Shown: positions 15,372 to 24,000 of the stretch, piece after piece
Layout of the letters: the number at the start of each line of letters is the position of its first letter
How positions within the stretch are numbered: position 1 is the stretch's first letter
DNA from: Lapillicoccus sp.
GTDB lineage: Bacteria > Actinomycetota > Actinomycetes > Actinomycetales > Dermatophilaceae
Direction: 5' to 3'
Assembly (NCBI RefSeq): GCF_025353065.1
Contig: NZ_JANXRJ010000195.1
Coordinates: forward strand, 1 to 32,600
Length of the DNA stretch: 32,600 nt
Program-made: the position numbers and the translations under genes
The notes under the pieces: model-generated
Told to the model about the DNA's origin: nothing
Database searches by the model: none
Seen by the model: the letters and a program-made list of their open reading frames with translations, nothing else

Positions 15372-15896
15372 ATGACGCCACGGCCGGACCAGGGAGCGCG
15401 GGACGCCGTCCTCGCCCACCCGGCGGTCGTGCGCGTCCGGGAGGCCATCGCCGCCCACCTCGTCACCACCACGGTGGTCGTCCTCGACAGCGCGGCACGC
15501 ACGGCAGCCCAGGCCGCCGAGCAGCTCGGGGTCTCGGTGGCCCAGATCGCCAACTCGCTCGTCTTCACGGCACGGTCGGCTCCCGGCGGCGACGTCACGC
15601 CACTGCTCGTCCTCGCCTCCGGGGCCCACCGGGTCAACACGGTCAAGGTCGCCGCGATGCTCCAGGTCGCCGAGATCGAGCAGGCAGATGCCGCCTTCGT
15701 CCGGGCGACGACAGGATTCGTCATCGGTGGGGTCGCGCCCGTCGGTCACACCCAGCCGATCCGGACGGTCATCGACGTCAGCCTCGCGCGCCACGACACG
15801 ATCTGGGCCGCCGCGGGTCACCCTCAGGCGGTCTTCCGCACCACCTACGACGAGCTCATCCGGATGAGCGGCGGCATACCGACCGAGGTGGTCTGA
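15372..15896 (+). CDS. YbaK/EbsC family aminoacyl-tRNA deacylase
   Basis: The protein has 174 residues and spans one YbaK/ProX-type editing domain. Visible family traits are an N-terminal helix (VVRVREAIAAH), RTAAQAAEQLGVSVAQIANSLVF as the conserved helix, VLASGAHRVNTVKVAAML, and the GGVAPVGHTQPIRTVIDVSL and YDELIRMSGG elements near the end. Such proteins hydrolyse mischarged tRNAs, typically Cys-tRNA(Pro) or related; the exact specificity here is not known. The start fits a leaderless mRNA. It is divergent from the dnaE2 operon and convergent with the decayed DUF4267 gene. Confidence 0.88.
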   Translation: MTPRPDQGARDAVLAHPAVVRVREAIAAHLVTTTVVVLDSAARTAAQAAEQLGVSVAQIANSLVFTARSAPGGDVTPLLVLASGAHRVNTVKVAAMLQVAEIEQADAAFVRATTGFVIGGVAPVGHTQPIRTVIDVSLARHDTIWAAAGHPQAVFRTTYDELIRMSGGIPTEVV

Positions 15897-15914
15897 CCCG
15901 CGTTCCTCTGCGGC

Positions 15915-16178
15915 TCAGCCCAGCAGCCAGAGCCCGGCGTTCACGACCAGGAGCATCGCGGTCTCCCCGTGCACGCCGTATGCCGTGCCGCGCCTCCCCC
16001 TGTCGGTGAGGACGAGGCCCGAGGCGACGTCACGGATCCCCTTGACCCGGTGGAAGGGATCGGTCGGCACCGGCAGGTCGGGGACCCCGAATCCCTGCGC
16101 GATGGCGACCGGCCAGGTGAGGTAGCTGACACCGATGTTGATGATGCCCAGCGCGGGACAGAACGCTGAGGACAGCAT
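15915..16178 (-). pseudogene. DUF4267 membrane protein, internally deleted
   Basis: The open frame has 87 codons. The N-terminal part reads LGIINIGVSYLTWPVAIAQ, GFGVPD and FHRVKGIRDVASGLVL, which is DUF4267. Directly after that comes RGTAYGVHGETAMLL, the C-terminal DUF4267 block. The central membrane helices that normally lie between, some 40 residues, are missing, so the usual 120-135 residues shrink to 87. The frame is kept. The N-terminus (MLSSAFCPA) overlaps the remnant of a TetR gene on the other strand and looks like newly joined sequence. I treat it as a decayed gene; a shortened functional protein cannot be excluded. Confidence 0.65.
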
Positions 16179-16189
16179 CGCGACCGCAG

Positions 16190-16553
16190 CTCGTCATCAC
16201 GACCGCCTGCGAGCTGGCCGAAGCCGAGGGCTGGCCCGCGGTCACCACCCGCCGCCTGTCCGGCATCATCGGATCCAGCCAACCCGTGCTCTACGGACAC
16301 TTCCCGACGATGCGGGCGATCATGCCTGCGACGGCCATCGAGGGCTCCGTCGAGCTCGGTGTCGACCTGCGCCGACCGCGGCGCGGCGCCAGCGACGTCG
16401 GACGGGTGGCCCGGGCACACCTCGACCTCGCGGCCGCACAGCCGGCGCTCTACGAGGCCATGTTCACCTCGGCGCCACCCTCCACGGCCTGGCGACCCTC
16501 GACGCCACGGGCCGACTGCGGCCCTCGAAACACGCGGCCCGGCTACGGACGGC
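16190..16553 (+). pseudogene. TetR-family regulator remnant (no start, deletion and frameshift)
   Basis: The DNA-binding half is clear: ACELAEAEGWPAVTTRRLSG, SQPVLYGHFPTMRAIM, then VARAHLDLAAAQPALYEAMF from the ligand-binding domain. No ATG, GTG or TTG start lies in this frame before it; the frame is closed by a TGA at about 16143. Right after MFTSA the family's C-terminal motif appears in another frame: TLHGLATLDATGRLRPSKHAARL (16478-16550). About 60 residues between the two parts are gone, with a frameshift at the junction near 16470-16480. Such TetR genes usually accompany DUF4267 genes, so the two seem to have decayed together. Confidence 0.75.
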
Positions 16554-16597
16554 CACGGACGGTGACGGACGGAAGGGGTGTCCGGCGGAGGACGCCG

Positions 16598-17524
16598 CTA
16601 CTGCGCAGCCGTGACCCCGAGGTTGTCCCACACCTGGAGCGTCGCGGGTGAGCGGTTCATGGTGATGAGGTGGATGCCCGGCGCGCCCTCGGCGAGCAGC
16701 TGCTGGGCGAGCTCGGTGGTGATCTCGACACCGACCTCGCGCACCGCCTCGGGGTCGTCGCCGACCGCCTCGAGACGGGACGTCACTGCTGCGGGAACCG
16801 GCTGGCCGGAGAGCTGCGTCATCCTGGCGAGCTGCTTGACGTTGGTCACCGGCATCAGCCCCGGGATGATCGGCAGGTCGCGCCCCCGGGCCGCCACCCG
16901 GTCGCGCAGCGCGAGATAGGCCGCGGTGGTGAAGAAGAACTGGGTGATGGCGTATTCCGCTCCGGCGTCGGCCTTGCGGACGAGCACGTCCGCGTCGGCG
17001 TCGAGGTCAGCGCTCTCGGGGTGCTGGTCGGGGAAGGCGGCCACCCCGACGGTGAAGTCGCCGAGCGACCGGACCAGCTCGACGAGCTCCTCGGCGTGGT
17101 CGAGGCCCTCCGCGTGTCGCTCCCAGGTCGCGTCGGGCCCGCCGAGCGGGTCACCGCGCAGGGCCAGGAGGTTACGGATGCCGACGTCGGAGAACGAGCC
17201 GATGACCGACCTCAGCTCGGACACCGAGTGCCCGACGCAGGTGAGGTGGGCCAACGGGGTGAGGATGGTCTCCCGGGCGATCCGCTCGGTGACCCGTACG
17301 GTGCGGTCGCGGGTCGTGCCGCCGGCCCCGTAGGTGACGGACACAAACGTCGGCCGGGTCTTCTCGAGCCGCCGGATGGTCTCCCACAGCTGCGTCTCCG
17401 CCGCGTCGGTCTTCGGCGGGAAGAACTCGAAGCTGATGCTGGGCCGGCCGCTGGCCAGGGCCTCGGGGATCGACCGGACCACGTTGGCCGGGCGGGGCAG
17501 GCTGGAGGAGGTGGCGAGCGACAT
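16598..17524 (-). CDS. metF: Methylenetetrahydrofolate reductase
   Basis: The 308-residue enzyme reduces 5,10-methylene-THF to 5-methyl-THF for methionine synthesis. Family motifs: ISFEFFPPKTDAAE with the catalytic Glu (about residues 30-43), FVSVTYGAGGTTRDRT, LTPLAHLTCVGHS, IRNLLALRGDP with the Asp-Pro of the flavin site, AAFPDQHPES, AITQFFF and PIIPGLMPVTN. Length is normal for a bacterial MetF. The start fits a leaderless mRNA: TACGCT at 17531-17536 ends 6 nt before the ATG, so there is no room for a SAM or B12 riboswitch. It is divergent from the prenyl synthase, as in the Rv2172c-Rv2173 arrangement in M. tuberculosis. Confidence 0.95.
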   Translation of the reverse strand: MSLATSSSLPRPANVVRSIPEALASGRPSISFEFFPPKTDAAETQLWETIRRLEKTRPTFVSVTYGAGGTTRDRTVRVTERIARETILTPLAHLTCVGHSVSELRSVIGSFSDVGIRNLLALRGDPLGGPDATWERHAEGLDHAEELVELVRSLGDFTVGVAAFPDQHPESADLDADADVLVRKADAGAEYAITQFFFTTAAYLALRDRVAARGRDLPIIPGLMPVTNVKQLARMTQLSGQPVPAAVTSRLEAVGDDPEAVREVGVEITTELAQQLLAEGAPGIHLITMNRSPATLQVWDNLGVTAAQ

Positions 17525-17530
17525 GGGTCA

Positions 17531-17536
17531 AGCGTA
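17531..17536 (-). promoter_or_regulatory. -10 box giving a leaderless metF mRNA
   Basis: TACGCT on the minus strand, then 6 nt, then ATG at 17524. Transcription should start at the start codon. Confidence 0.6.
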
Positions 17537-17575
17537 CGCAGCCGGACCGCGGTCGGCAGGGACGTCCCCAGCCCG

Positions 17576-17581
17576 TAGGCT
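17576..17581 (+). promoter_or_regulatory. -10 box for the prenyl synthase
   Basis: TAGGCT fits TANNNT. Transcription would begin near 17588, giving a short leader that contains GGGAGGA before the GTG at 17617. Confidence 0.4.
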
Positions 17582-17616
17582 TGCCGTTCACCATGTCGCT
17601 CGCCCAGGGAGGACCC

Positions 17617-18705
17617 GTGAACGACCCTCTCGACCGGTCCGACCTGCGCAGGCGCGTGCAGACGGCGGTCGACGCGGAGATCGCCGGGCAGCGCGGGGTG
17701 CTCGGCGTCGTCGGCCCCGATCTCGGCATCCTCGTCGACGCCGTCGCCCGACTGCTCACGGGTGGCAAGCGGTTGCGGGCGGCGTTCCTCTACTGGGGAT
17801 ACCGCGCCGCCGGACAGCCCGACTCCGAGGCTCTGGTGCGGCTGGCGACGGCCATGGAGTTCTTCCAGGCCGCCGCGCTCCTCCACGACGACGTGATGGA
17901 CCGCAGCGACACCAGGCGAGGTATGCCGTCAGCTCACCGCGCCATCGCCGGCCACCACGCAGAGGTGGGCTGGATCGGCAACAGCGACCGCTTCGGCGAG
18001 GCGGCCGCGATCCTCGCCGGTGATTTGTGCCTGCAGTGGACCGACGAGCTCTACTCGACCTCGGGCCTGCCCGCCGAGCACCTCGGGCGCGCACGCCGGA
18101 CCTTCGACATGATGCGCACGCAGCTCATGGGTGGTCAGTACCTCGACATCCTCGAGTCCGCCCGCGGGTGGGACGGTCTCGATACGGCGGCACGAATCGC
18201 GTCTGCTCGCAACGTGATCCGTTACAAGAGCGCGAAGTACACGATCGAGCACCCCCTCCTCATCGGCGCGACCGCGGGCGGCGTGCCCGCGACGGCGATC
18301 GACGCGCTGTCCCGCTACGGGCTCGCGCTCGGCGAGGCGTTCCAGCTGCGCGACGACCTCCTCGGGGTCTTCGGCGACCCGGCGCAGACCGGCAAGCCGG
18401 CCGGCGACGACCTGCGTGAGGGCAAGCGCACCGTGCTCATCGCCCTGGCCCTCGGCGTCGCGGACGACGAGCAGCGCGCGCTCGTCGACAAGCTGCTGGG
18501 CCAGCCCGACCTGGACGCCCACGGCGTCGAGGAGCTGCGGGGGGTGCTCCACCGCACCGGCGCCGTCGACGGCGTCGAGGAGAAGATCGCGGCCCGGGTC
18601 AACGAGGCGGCCGCGGCCCTCGACGGGGTTGCCGAGCTCCTCGACCCGGAGGCCACCGAGGTGCTCCACTCCCTGATCGCCTCGTCCACCGCACGCGAGT
18701 CCTGA
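17617..18705 (+). CDS. Polyprenyl (geranylgeranyl-type) diphosphate synthase
   Basis: The protein has about 362 residues. The first aspartate-rich motif is LLHDDVMDRSDTRRG (about residues 88-102) and the second is QLRDDLLGVFGDP (about 243-255). GGKRLRAAF, KSAKYTIEHP and GDDLREGKRT are the other conserved blocks. These enzymes condense isopentenyl diphosphate onto allylic primers; the product length cannot be read with certainty, but a geranylgeranyl product would feed the neighbouring carotenoid genes. Position matches idsA2 in M. tuberculosis. The GTG at 17617 follows GGGAGGA closely; an ATG at 17593 in the same frame is the alternative start. It converges on crtYd with 4 bp between. Confidence 0.9.
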   Translation: MNDPLDRSDLRRRVQTAVDAEIAGQRGVLGVVGPDLGILVDAVARLLTGGKRLRAAFLYWGYRAAGQPDSEALVRLATAMEFFQAAALLHDDVMDRSDTRRGMPSAHRAIAGHHAEVGWIGNSDRFGEAAAILAGDLCLQWTDELYSTSGLPAEHLGRARRTFDMMRTQLMGGQYLDILESARGWDGLDTAARIASARNVIRYKSAKYTIEHPLLIGATAGGVPATAIDALSRYGLALGEAFQLRDDLLGVFGDPAQTGKPAGDDLREGKRTVLIALALGVADDEQRALVDKLLGQPDLDAHGVEELRGVLHRTGAVDGVEEKIAARVNEAAAALDGVAELLDPEATEVLHSLIASSTARES

Positions 18706-18709
18706 CCTG

Positions 18710-19042
18710 TCAGTCCGCACCCGGGGAGCGCCGCCCCAGCCGGACCCAGAGGACGCAGGTGACCAGGACGAGGGCGAAGCCGAAACCGAGGTCCTCGAAC
18801 GGCGCCCACGCGAGGCGGCCGTCGCCGACGAAGGGCACGTTGGCGTCGCCGATGATCGCGTCCGGGCCGTAGGTGACGATCCGTCGGCCGGTGAGCCAGC
18901 CGTTGGTCAGCAGCTGGAAGAACACGATGATCCCGTATGCCGCCCACCACTGCCGGGTGGCCACGAGCCGGGTGCGCAGCACCAGGACGTCGAGGACGAG
19001 CGCGGCCCCGACGCCGATGACGGCGGCAGCGGTGTAGGTCAT
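18710..19042 (-). CDS. crtYd: Lycopene cyclase domain protein, CrtYd-type subunit
   Basis: The protein has 110 residues with three membrane segments: YTAAAVIGVGAALVLDVLVL, WWAAYGIIVFFQLLTNGW and LGFGFALVLVTCVLWVRL. PFEDLGFGFALVLVT is the conserved PxED/E-type motif of CrtYc/CrtYd-like lycopene cyclases. These form heterodimers that cyclise lycopene or C50 derivatives in the membrane. Its ATG overlaps the stop of the upstream crtYc-type gene (ATGA), so the two chains are made in equal amounts. Whether the product has beta, epsilon or gamma rings cannot be told. Confidence 0.85.
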   Translation of the reverse strand: MTYTAAAVIGVGAALVLDVLVLRTRLVATRQWWAAYGIIVFFQLLTNGWLTGRRIVTYGPDAIIGDANVPFVGDGRLAWAPFEDLGFGFALVLVTCVLWVRLGRRSPGAD

Positions 19043-19422
19043 CCCGGCCCACCTCGTCGACCGGCTCCCGTCGATCGGGGAGGTCGCGCACCTCGGTCTC
19101 GTCGTCCGTCTCGTCGCCGGGCGAGGACCACACCGACCGCCTCGTAGGTGAGCAGCCCGGCGAGGGGGATGACGAGGAAGAACGCCAGCTCCTCCAGGGG
19201 CAGGCCGAGGACCCGCACGGACAGGGTCTGCCCGGGGTCGAACGCCCAGTGTCCGGCGCGGGTCGCGGCGACGTCCCACACGACGAAGACGACGGCCACG
19301 GGAAGGATGCTGAGGGCCACCCGACGCAGCTGCCGCGCGAGGTCCAGCCGGAAGACGCGGTGCAGCGGGAGGGTGCCCACGAGGACGACCGCGAGCATCG
19401 CGGCATACGAGAGGTGACGCAT
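19039..19422 (-). CDS. crtYc: Lycopene cyclase domain protein, CrtYc-type subunit
   Basis: The protein has 127 residues: three membrane segments (MRHLSYAAMLAVVLVGTLPL, VALSILPVAVVFVVWDVAAT, LAFFLVIPLAGLLTYEAVGV) and the key motif GLPLEELAFFLVIP, the PxEE signature of this cyclase family. HWAFDPGQTLSVRVLGLPLEE is typical of CrtYc. The tail after residue 100 is basic. It partners the overlapping crtYd gene. No phytoene synthase (CrtB), desaturase (CrtI) or lycopene elongase is in the window, so the rest of the pathway must be elsewhere. Confidence 0.87.
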   Translation of the reverse strand: MRHLSYAAMLAVVLVGTLPLHRVFRLDLARQLRRVALSILPVAVVFVVWDVAATRAGHWAFDPGQTLSVRVLGLPLEELAFFLVIPLAGLLTYEAVGVVLARRRDGRRDRGARPPRSTGAGRRGGPG

Positions 19423-19444
19423 CAGCCGACCGCCCGACCCCGGG

Positions 19445-19864
19445 TCAGAAGGCGAGCGTCTGGGCCCGCCGACGCACCTCGGCCTTGTGACCGGCGAGCA
19501 GCGCGTCCATCGGGGCCCCGGGCACGGGCAGCGAGTCGTCCGGGGTGAAGAGCCACCGGACGATCTCGACGTCGTTCATCCCCCCGTCGGCGAGGACGGT
19601 GAAGGTGCCCTTGAGCTCGGGCAGCGGACCCTCGTCGCCGATGAACTTGGCCGGGATGCTGACGACCCGGCGCGGCCCCGTGCGCAGCGAGATGACCTCG
19701 CGGTCGGCGATCATCTGCCGGACCCGCGCCAGCGACACGTCCATCCGCTCGGCGATGTCGGGGACGGTCGTCCAGTCCGAGACGAGAGCGGTCAGGGCGG
19801 CGAGGTCGTCCGCTGCGTCGGGGGTCAGAGCGGGCTCGGGAAGGGGCGGGGTGGCGCTGGACAC
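19445..19864 (-). CDS. Rv2175c-family DNA-binding protein
   Basis: The protein has 139 residues. A winged helix-turn-helix lies at the start: TVPDIAERMDVSLARVRQMIADREVISLRTG. A second domain follows (FIGDEGPLPELKGTFTVLADGGMNDVEIVRWLFTPDDSLP), ending HKAEVRRRAQTLAF. This two-domain layout is that of M. tuberculosis Rv2175c, a DNA-binding protein phosphorylated by PknL. A PknL-position kinase lies nearby at 21094, which fits. TACGCT, 7 nt, then GTG at 19864 supports a leaderless start; a longer frame begins at ATG 19906 but adds only low-complexity residues. The N-terminal tail before the winged helix contains several Thr and Ser residues, possible kinase targets. Confidence 0.87.
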   Translation of the reverse strand: MSSATPPLPEPALTPDAADDLAALTALVSDWTTVPDIAERMDVSLARVRQMIADREVISLRTGPRRVVSIPAKFIGDEGPLPELKGTFTVLADGGMNDVEIVRWLFTPDDSLPVPGAPMDALLAGHKAEVRRRAQTLAF

Positions 19865-19871
19865 GGCCACC

Positions 19872-19877
19872 AGCGTA
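19872..19877 (-). promoter_or_regulatory. -10 box giving a leaderless Rv2175c-like mRNA
   Basis: TACGCT on the minus strand is followed by 7 nt and the GTG at 19864. No ribosome site precedes the start. Confidence 0.5.
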
Positions 19878-19921
19878 GGTGAGGGCGGCAGCCGAGCACA
19901 TCGCACCCCCGGACAGGTATA

Positions 19922-19949
19922 TTCACAAAACCCACATTCGTCGCATACT
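19922..19949 (+). promoter_or_regulatory. Possible promoter of the LysM-transglycosylase gene
   Basis: TTCACA (19922-19927) and CATACT (19944-19949) are spaced by 16 bp in an AT-rich patch. They match four to five of six bases of each consensus. Transcription would start near 19956, with GGAAGG at 19999 as ribosome site for the ATG at 20016. Confidence 0.35.
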
Positions 19950-20015
19950 GCTCATGTCTCACTCGCGCCCCAGAGCCGTCCGGCGCAGACACGCAACCGG
20001 AAGGACTCCTCCCCC

Positions 20016-20987
20016 ATGTCACCCGCCGCAGCCGTCCCCGCGCTCCCACCACCCTCGGCCGTCATCCGTACGGGCACGACGGCGCCCGCCGGGTGGAGTC
20101 CCTACACGATCCGGTCCGGCGACACCCTCTACGACATCGCGGCCCGCACCGGCGCCTCGATCACGGCGCTCACGGCCCGGAACCAGCTACGCGACGGCGG
20201 CCGCCTCATCCGGATCGGCTCGACCCTGCTCGTCCCGGGTGGCCCCCCGACAACTGGCTCCCCGACCGCGGTCCGGGCGAGTCCGGCCGGGGCGCCCGCC
20301 GCGCAGGCAGCGAGGGCAGTTCCCGGTTCCGCGGGCTCGACGGGCTCAGGGGTCTCGAGCTATCGCGTGGCACCCGGCGACACGATCGAGGCCATCGCGC
20401 GCCGGACCGGCGCCAGCCAGAGCGCGCTCATCTCCGCCAACGGGCTGCGCGCGCCCTACCTGATCCGGATCGGGCAGGTCCTCACGATCCGCAAGCCGGT
20501 CGCGACGTCGGCCAACACCTTTACGGGCCGGACGTATCCGGACGCGACGATCGCCGCCGCAGCGACGGCTCGACAGTCGATCGCCTCGGCCCGCCCTCCC
20601 TCGCGGCAGCAGATGCGGGCGATCATCGTGGCGACTGCGGCTCGCTACGGCGTCGACCAGCGGCTCGCCCTCGCCATCGCCTACCAGGAGTCCGGCTGGG
20701 ACCAGGGTCAGGTATCCGTCGCGAACGCGATCGGGGCGATGCAGGTGATCCCCAGCTCGGGCCAGTGGGCATCCGGGCTGGCCGGGCGCCGCCTCGACCT
20801 CCTGCTCGCGCAGGACAACGCCACGGCCGGCGTTGTCATCCTGGCCGCCCTGACCCGTTCGTCGTCGTCGCTGGACACGGCGATCGCCGGTTACTACCAG
20901 GGTCTCGGCTCGGTGCAGAAGCACGGGATGTATGCCGACACCGTGGGCTACGTCGCCAGCGTCAAGGCGCTGATGTCGCGGGTCTGA
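20016..20987 (+). CDS. LysM and lytic transglycosylase protein
   Basis: The protein has 323 residues. Two LysM domains bind peptidoglycan: YTIRSGDTLYDIAARTGASI...IRIGSTLLVPGG (about residues 29-72) and YRVAPGDTIEAIARRTGASQ...IRIGQVLTIRKP (about 113-160). A soluble-lytic-transglycosylase domain follows, with AIAYQESGW (Glu225 the likely catalytic residue), NAIGAMQVIPSSG, and AGYYQGLGSVQKHGMYADTVGYVASV. The enzyme should cut peptidoglycan between MurNAc and GlcNAc. No signal peptide is visible from the ATG at 20016, and no better start is seen upstream, so export is unexplained. It lies between the Rv2175c-like gene and the kinase gene, which suggests a link to cell-wall control. Confidence 0.9.
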   Translation: MSPAAAVPALPPPSAVIRTGTTAPAGWSPYTIRSGDTLYDIAARTGASITALTARNQLRDGGRLIRIGSTLLVPGGPPTTGSPTAVRASPAGAPAAQAARAVPGSAGSTGSGVSSYRVAPGDTIEAIARRTGASQSALISANGLRAPYLIRIGQVLTIRKPVATSANTFTGRTYPDATIAAAATARQSIASARPPSRQQMRAIIVATAARYGVDQRLALAIAYQESGWDQGQVSVANAIGAMQVIPSSGQWASGLAGRRLDLLLAQDNATAGVVILAALTRSSSSLDTAIAGYYQGLGSVQKHGMYADTVGYVASVKALMSRV

Positions 20988-21081
20988 CCCCCACGCCGGC
21001 CCGCGTGCAGTGACCGGTGTGACCGGTGTGACGGCCGGGACCACTGGGGCCAGCCTCCACGGGTTTGGGCCGCTGCCTTCG

Positions 21082-21087
21082 TAGACT
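21082..21087 (+). promoter_or_regulatory. -10 box giving a leaderless pknL-like mRNA
   Basis: TAGACT ends 6 nt before the ATG at 21094, so transcription should start at the A of the ATG. The gap before it carries a short direct repeat of GTGACCGGT (about 21010-21027) with no known role. Confidence 0.6.
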
Positions 21088-21093
21088 CCGTGC

Positions 21094-22977
<1,884 letters not shown>

Positions 22978-22984
22978 CGCACCC

Positions 22985-23968
22985 GTGATCTCCCCCGACC
23001 CCTCCGGTCGCTCCCCTGCCGTGCGCCGGACCGGTCTGCTCGCCACCGCCCTGCTGGTCGCCCTCACCGCGGTCTGGGGGTCGACCTTCTTCCTCATCCG
23101 CGACCTCGTCCGGACCGTCCCGCCGCTGGACTTCCTCGCCATCCGTTTCACCATCGCGGCCGTCCTCATGGTCGGCATCTTCTGGCGCCCGCTGCGCGCC
23201 CTCGGCCGCCGCGAGTGGATTCTCGGCGCCGGGCTGGGGCTGCTCTACGGCATCGCCCAGATCCTGCAGACCATCGGGCTGTCCCTGACGGACGCGTCGG
23301 TCTCCGGCTTCATCACCGGTCTCTACGTCGTGCTCACACCGCTGATCTCGGCCCTCATCCTGCGCGAGCGCATCACCCGCGTGACCTGGTATGCCGTGCT
23401 GCTCTCCACCGCGGGCCTGGCCGTCCTCTCCCTCAACGGCGTGCGCATCGGCGTCGGCGAGGCCCTGACCCTGGGGTGCGCCGTCATCTACGCGCTGCAC
23501 ATCATCGGCCTCGGCCGATGGTCGACGACGGCGCACGCGACCGGGATGTCGGCGGTCCAGATGATCGTGATCGCCGTCGTCTGCTGCCTGGGCGCCATCC
23601 CGGAGGGCATCACCTGGCCGCAGGGGGCCGGCCAGTGGGCCTCGGTGGTCTACATGGCGACGGCAGCGGGCGTGCTCGCGCTCTGGGCGCAGACCTGGGC
23701 CCAGGCCCGGCTGACCGCGACCCGCGCGGCGATCGTGATGACCCTCGAGCCGGTCTTCGCCGCGTTCTTCGCCGTCCTCTTCGGCGGCGAGTCGTTGACC
23801 GCGCGGATGCTCGTCGGCGGCGTCCTCGTCGTCGCCGCGATGTACGTCGTCGAGCTCGGCAGCCGCCCGTGGCGACGAACCCTCAACGCCGGCAAGGCTG
23901 CTCGCGGCAGTGGCCGGGCGGACGGCTCAGAGGTGCCGATCGAGTCCCGGCACCACGAGGTCGGCTGA
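22985..23968 (+). CDS. EamA/DMT family transporter
   Basis: The protein has 327 residues and about ten membrane helices in two EamA repeats. Family traits: LVALTAVWGSTFFLIRDLV in helix 1, PLDFLAIRFTIAAVLM, SGFITGLYVVLTPLISALIL, and ATRAAIVMTLEPVFAAFFAVLFGGESLT in the second repeat. Such drug/metabolite transporters move amino acids, nucleosides or other small molecules; the substrate cannot be read. The GTG start lies 7 bp after the kinase stop, so it is probably the second gene of that transcript. It ends with a basic, probably cytoplasmic tail (WRRTLNAGKAAR). Confidence 0.88.
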   Translation: MISPDPSGRSPAVRRTGLLATALLVALTAVWGSTFFLIRDLVRTVPPLDFLAIRFTIAAVLMVGIFWRPLRALGRREWILGAGLGLLYGIAQILQTIGLSLTDASVSGFITGLYVVLTPLISALILRERITRVTWYAVLLSTAGLAVLSLNGVRIGVGEALTLGCAVIYALHIIGLGRWSTTAHATGMSAVQMIVIAVVCCLGAIPEGITWPQGAGQWASVVYMATAAGVLALWAQTWAQARLTATRAAIVMTLEPVFAAFFAVLFGGESLTARMLVGGVLVVAAMYVVELGSRPWRRTLNAGKAARGSGRADGSEVPIESRHHEVG

Positions 23969-24000
23969 CGCATCGCAGGTCGGCCGCACGTGGATCCGGA

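Noticed and set aside
17525-17616. Riboswitch before metF
   Set aside because: The -10 box is 6 nt from the ATG, leaving no leader for an aptamer.
21008-21035. Direct repeat GTGACCGGT before the kinase gene
   Set aside because: Only two and a half copies, no symmetry or link to a known regulator; probably slippage.
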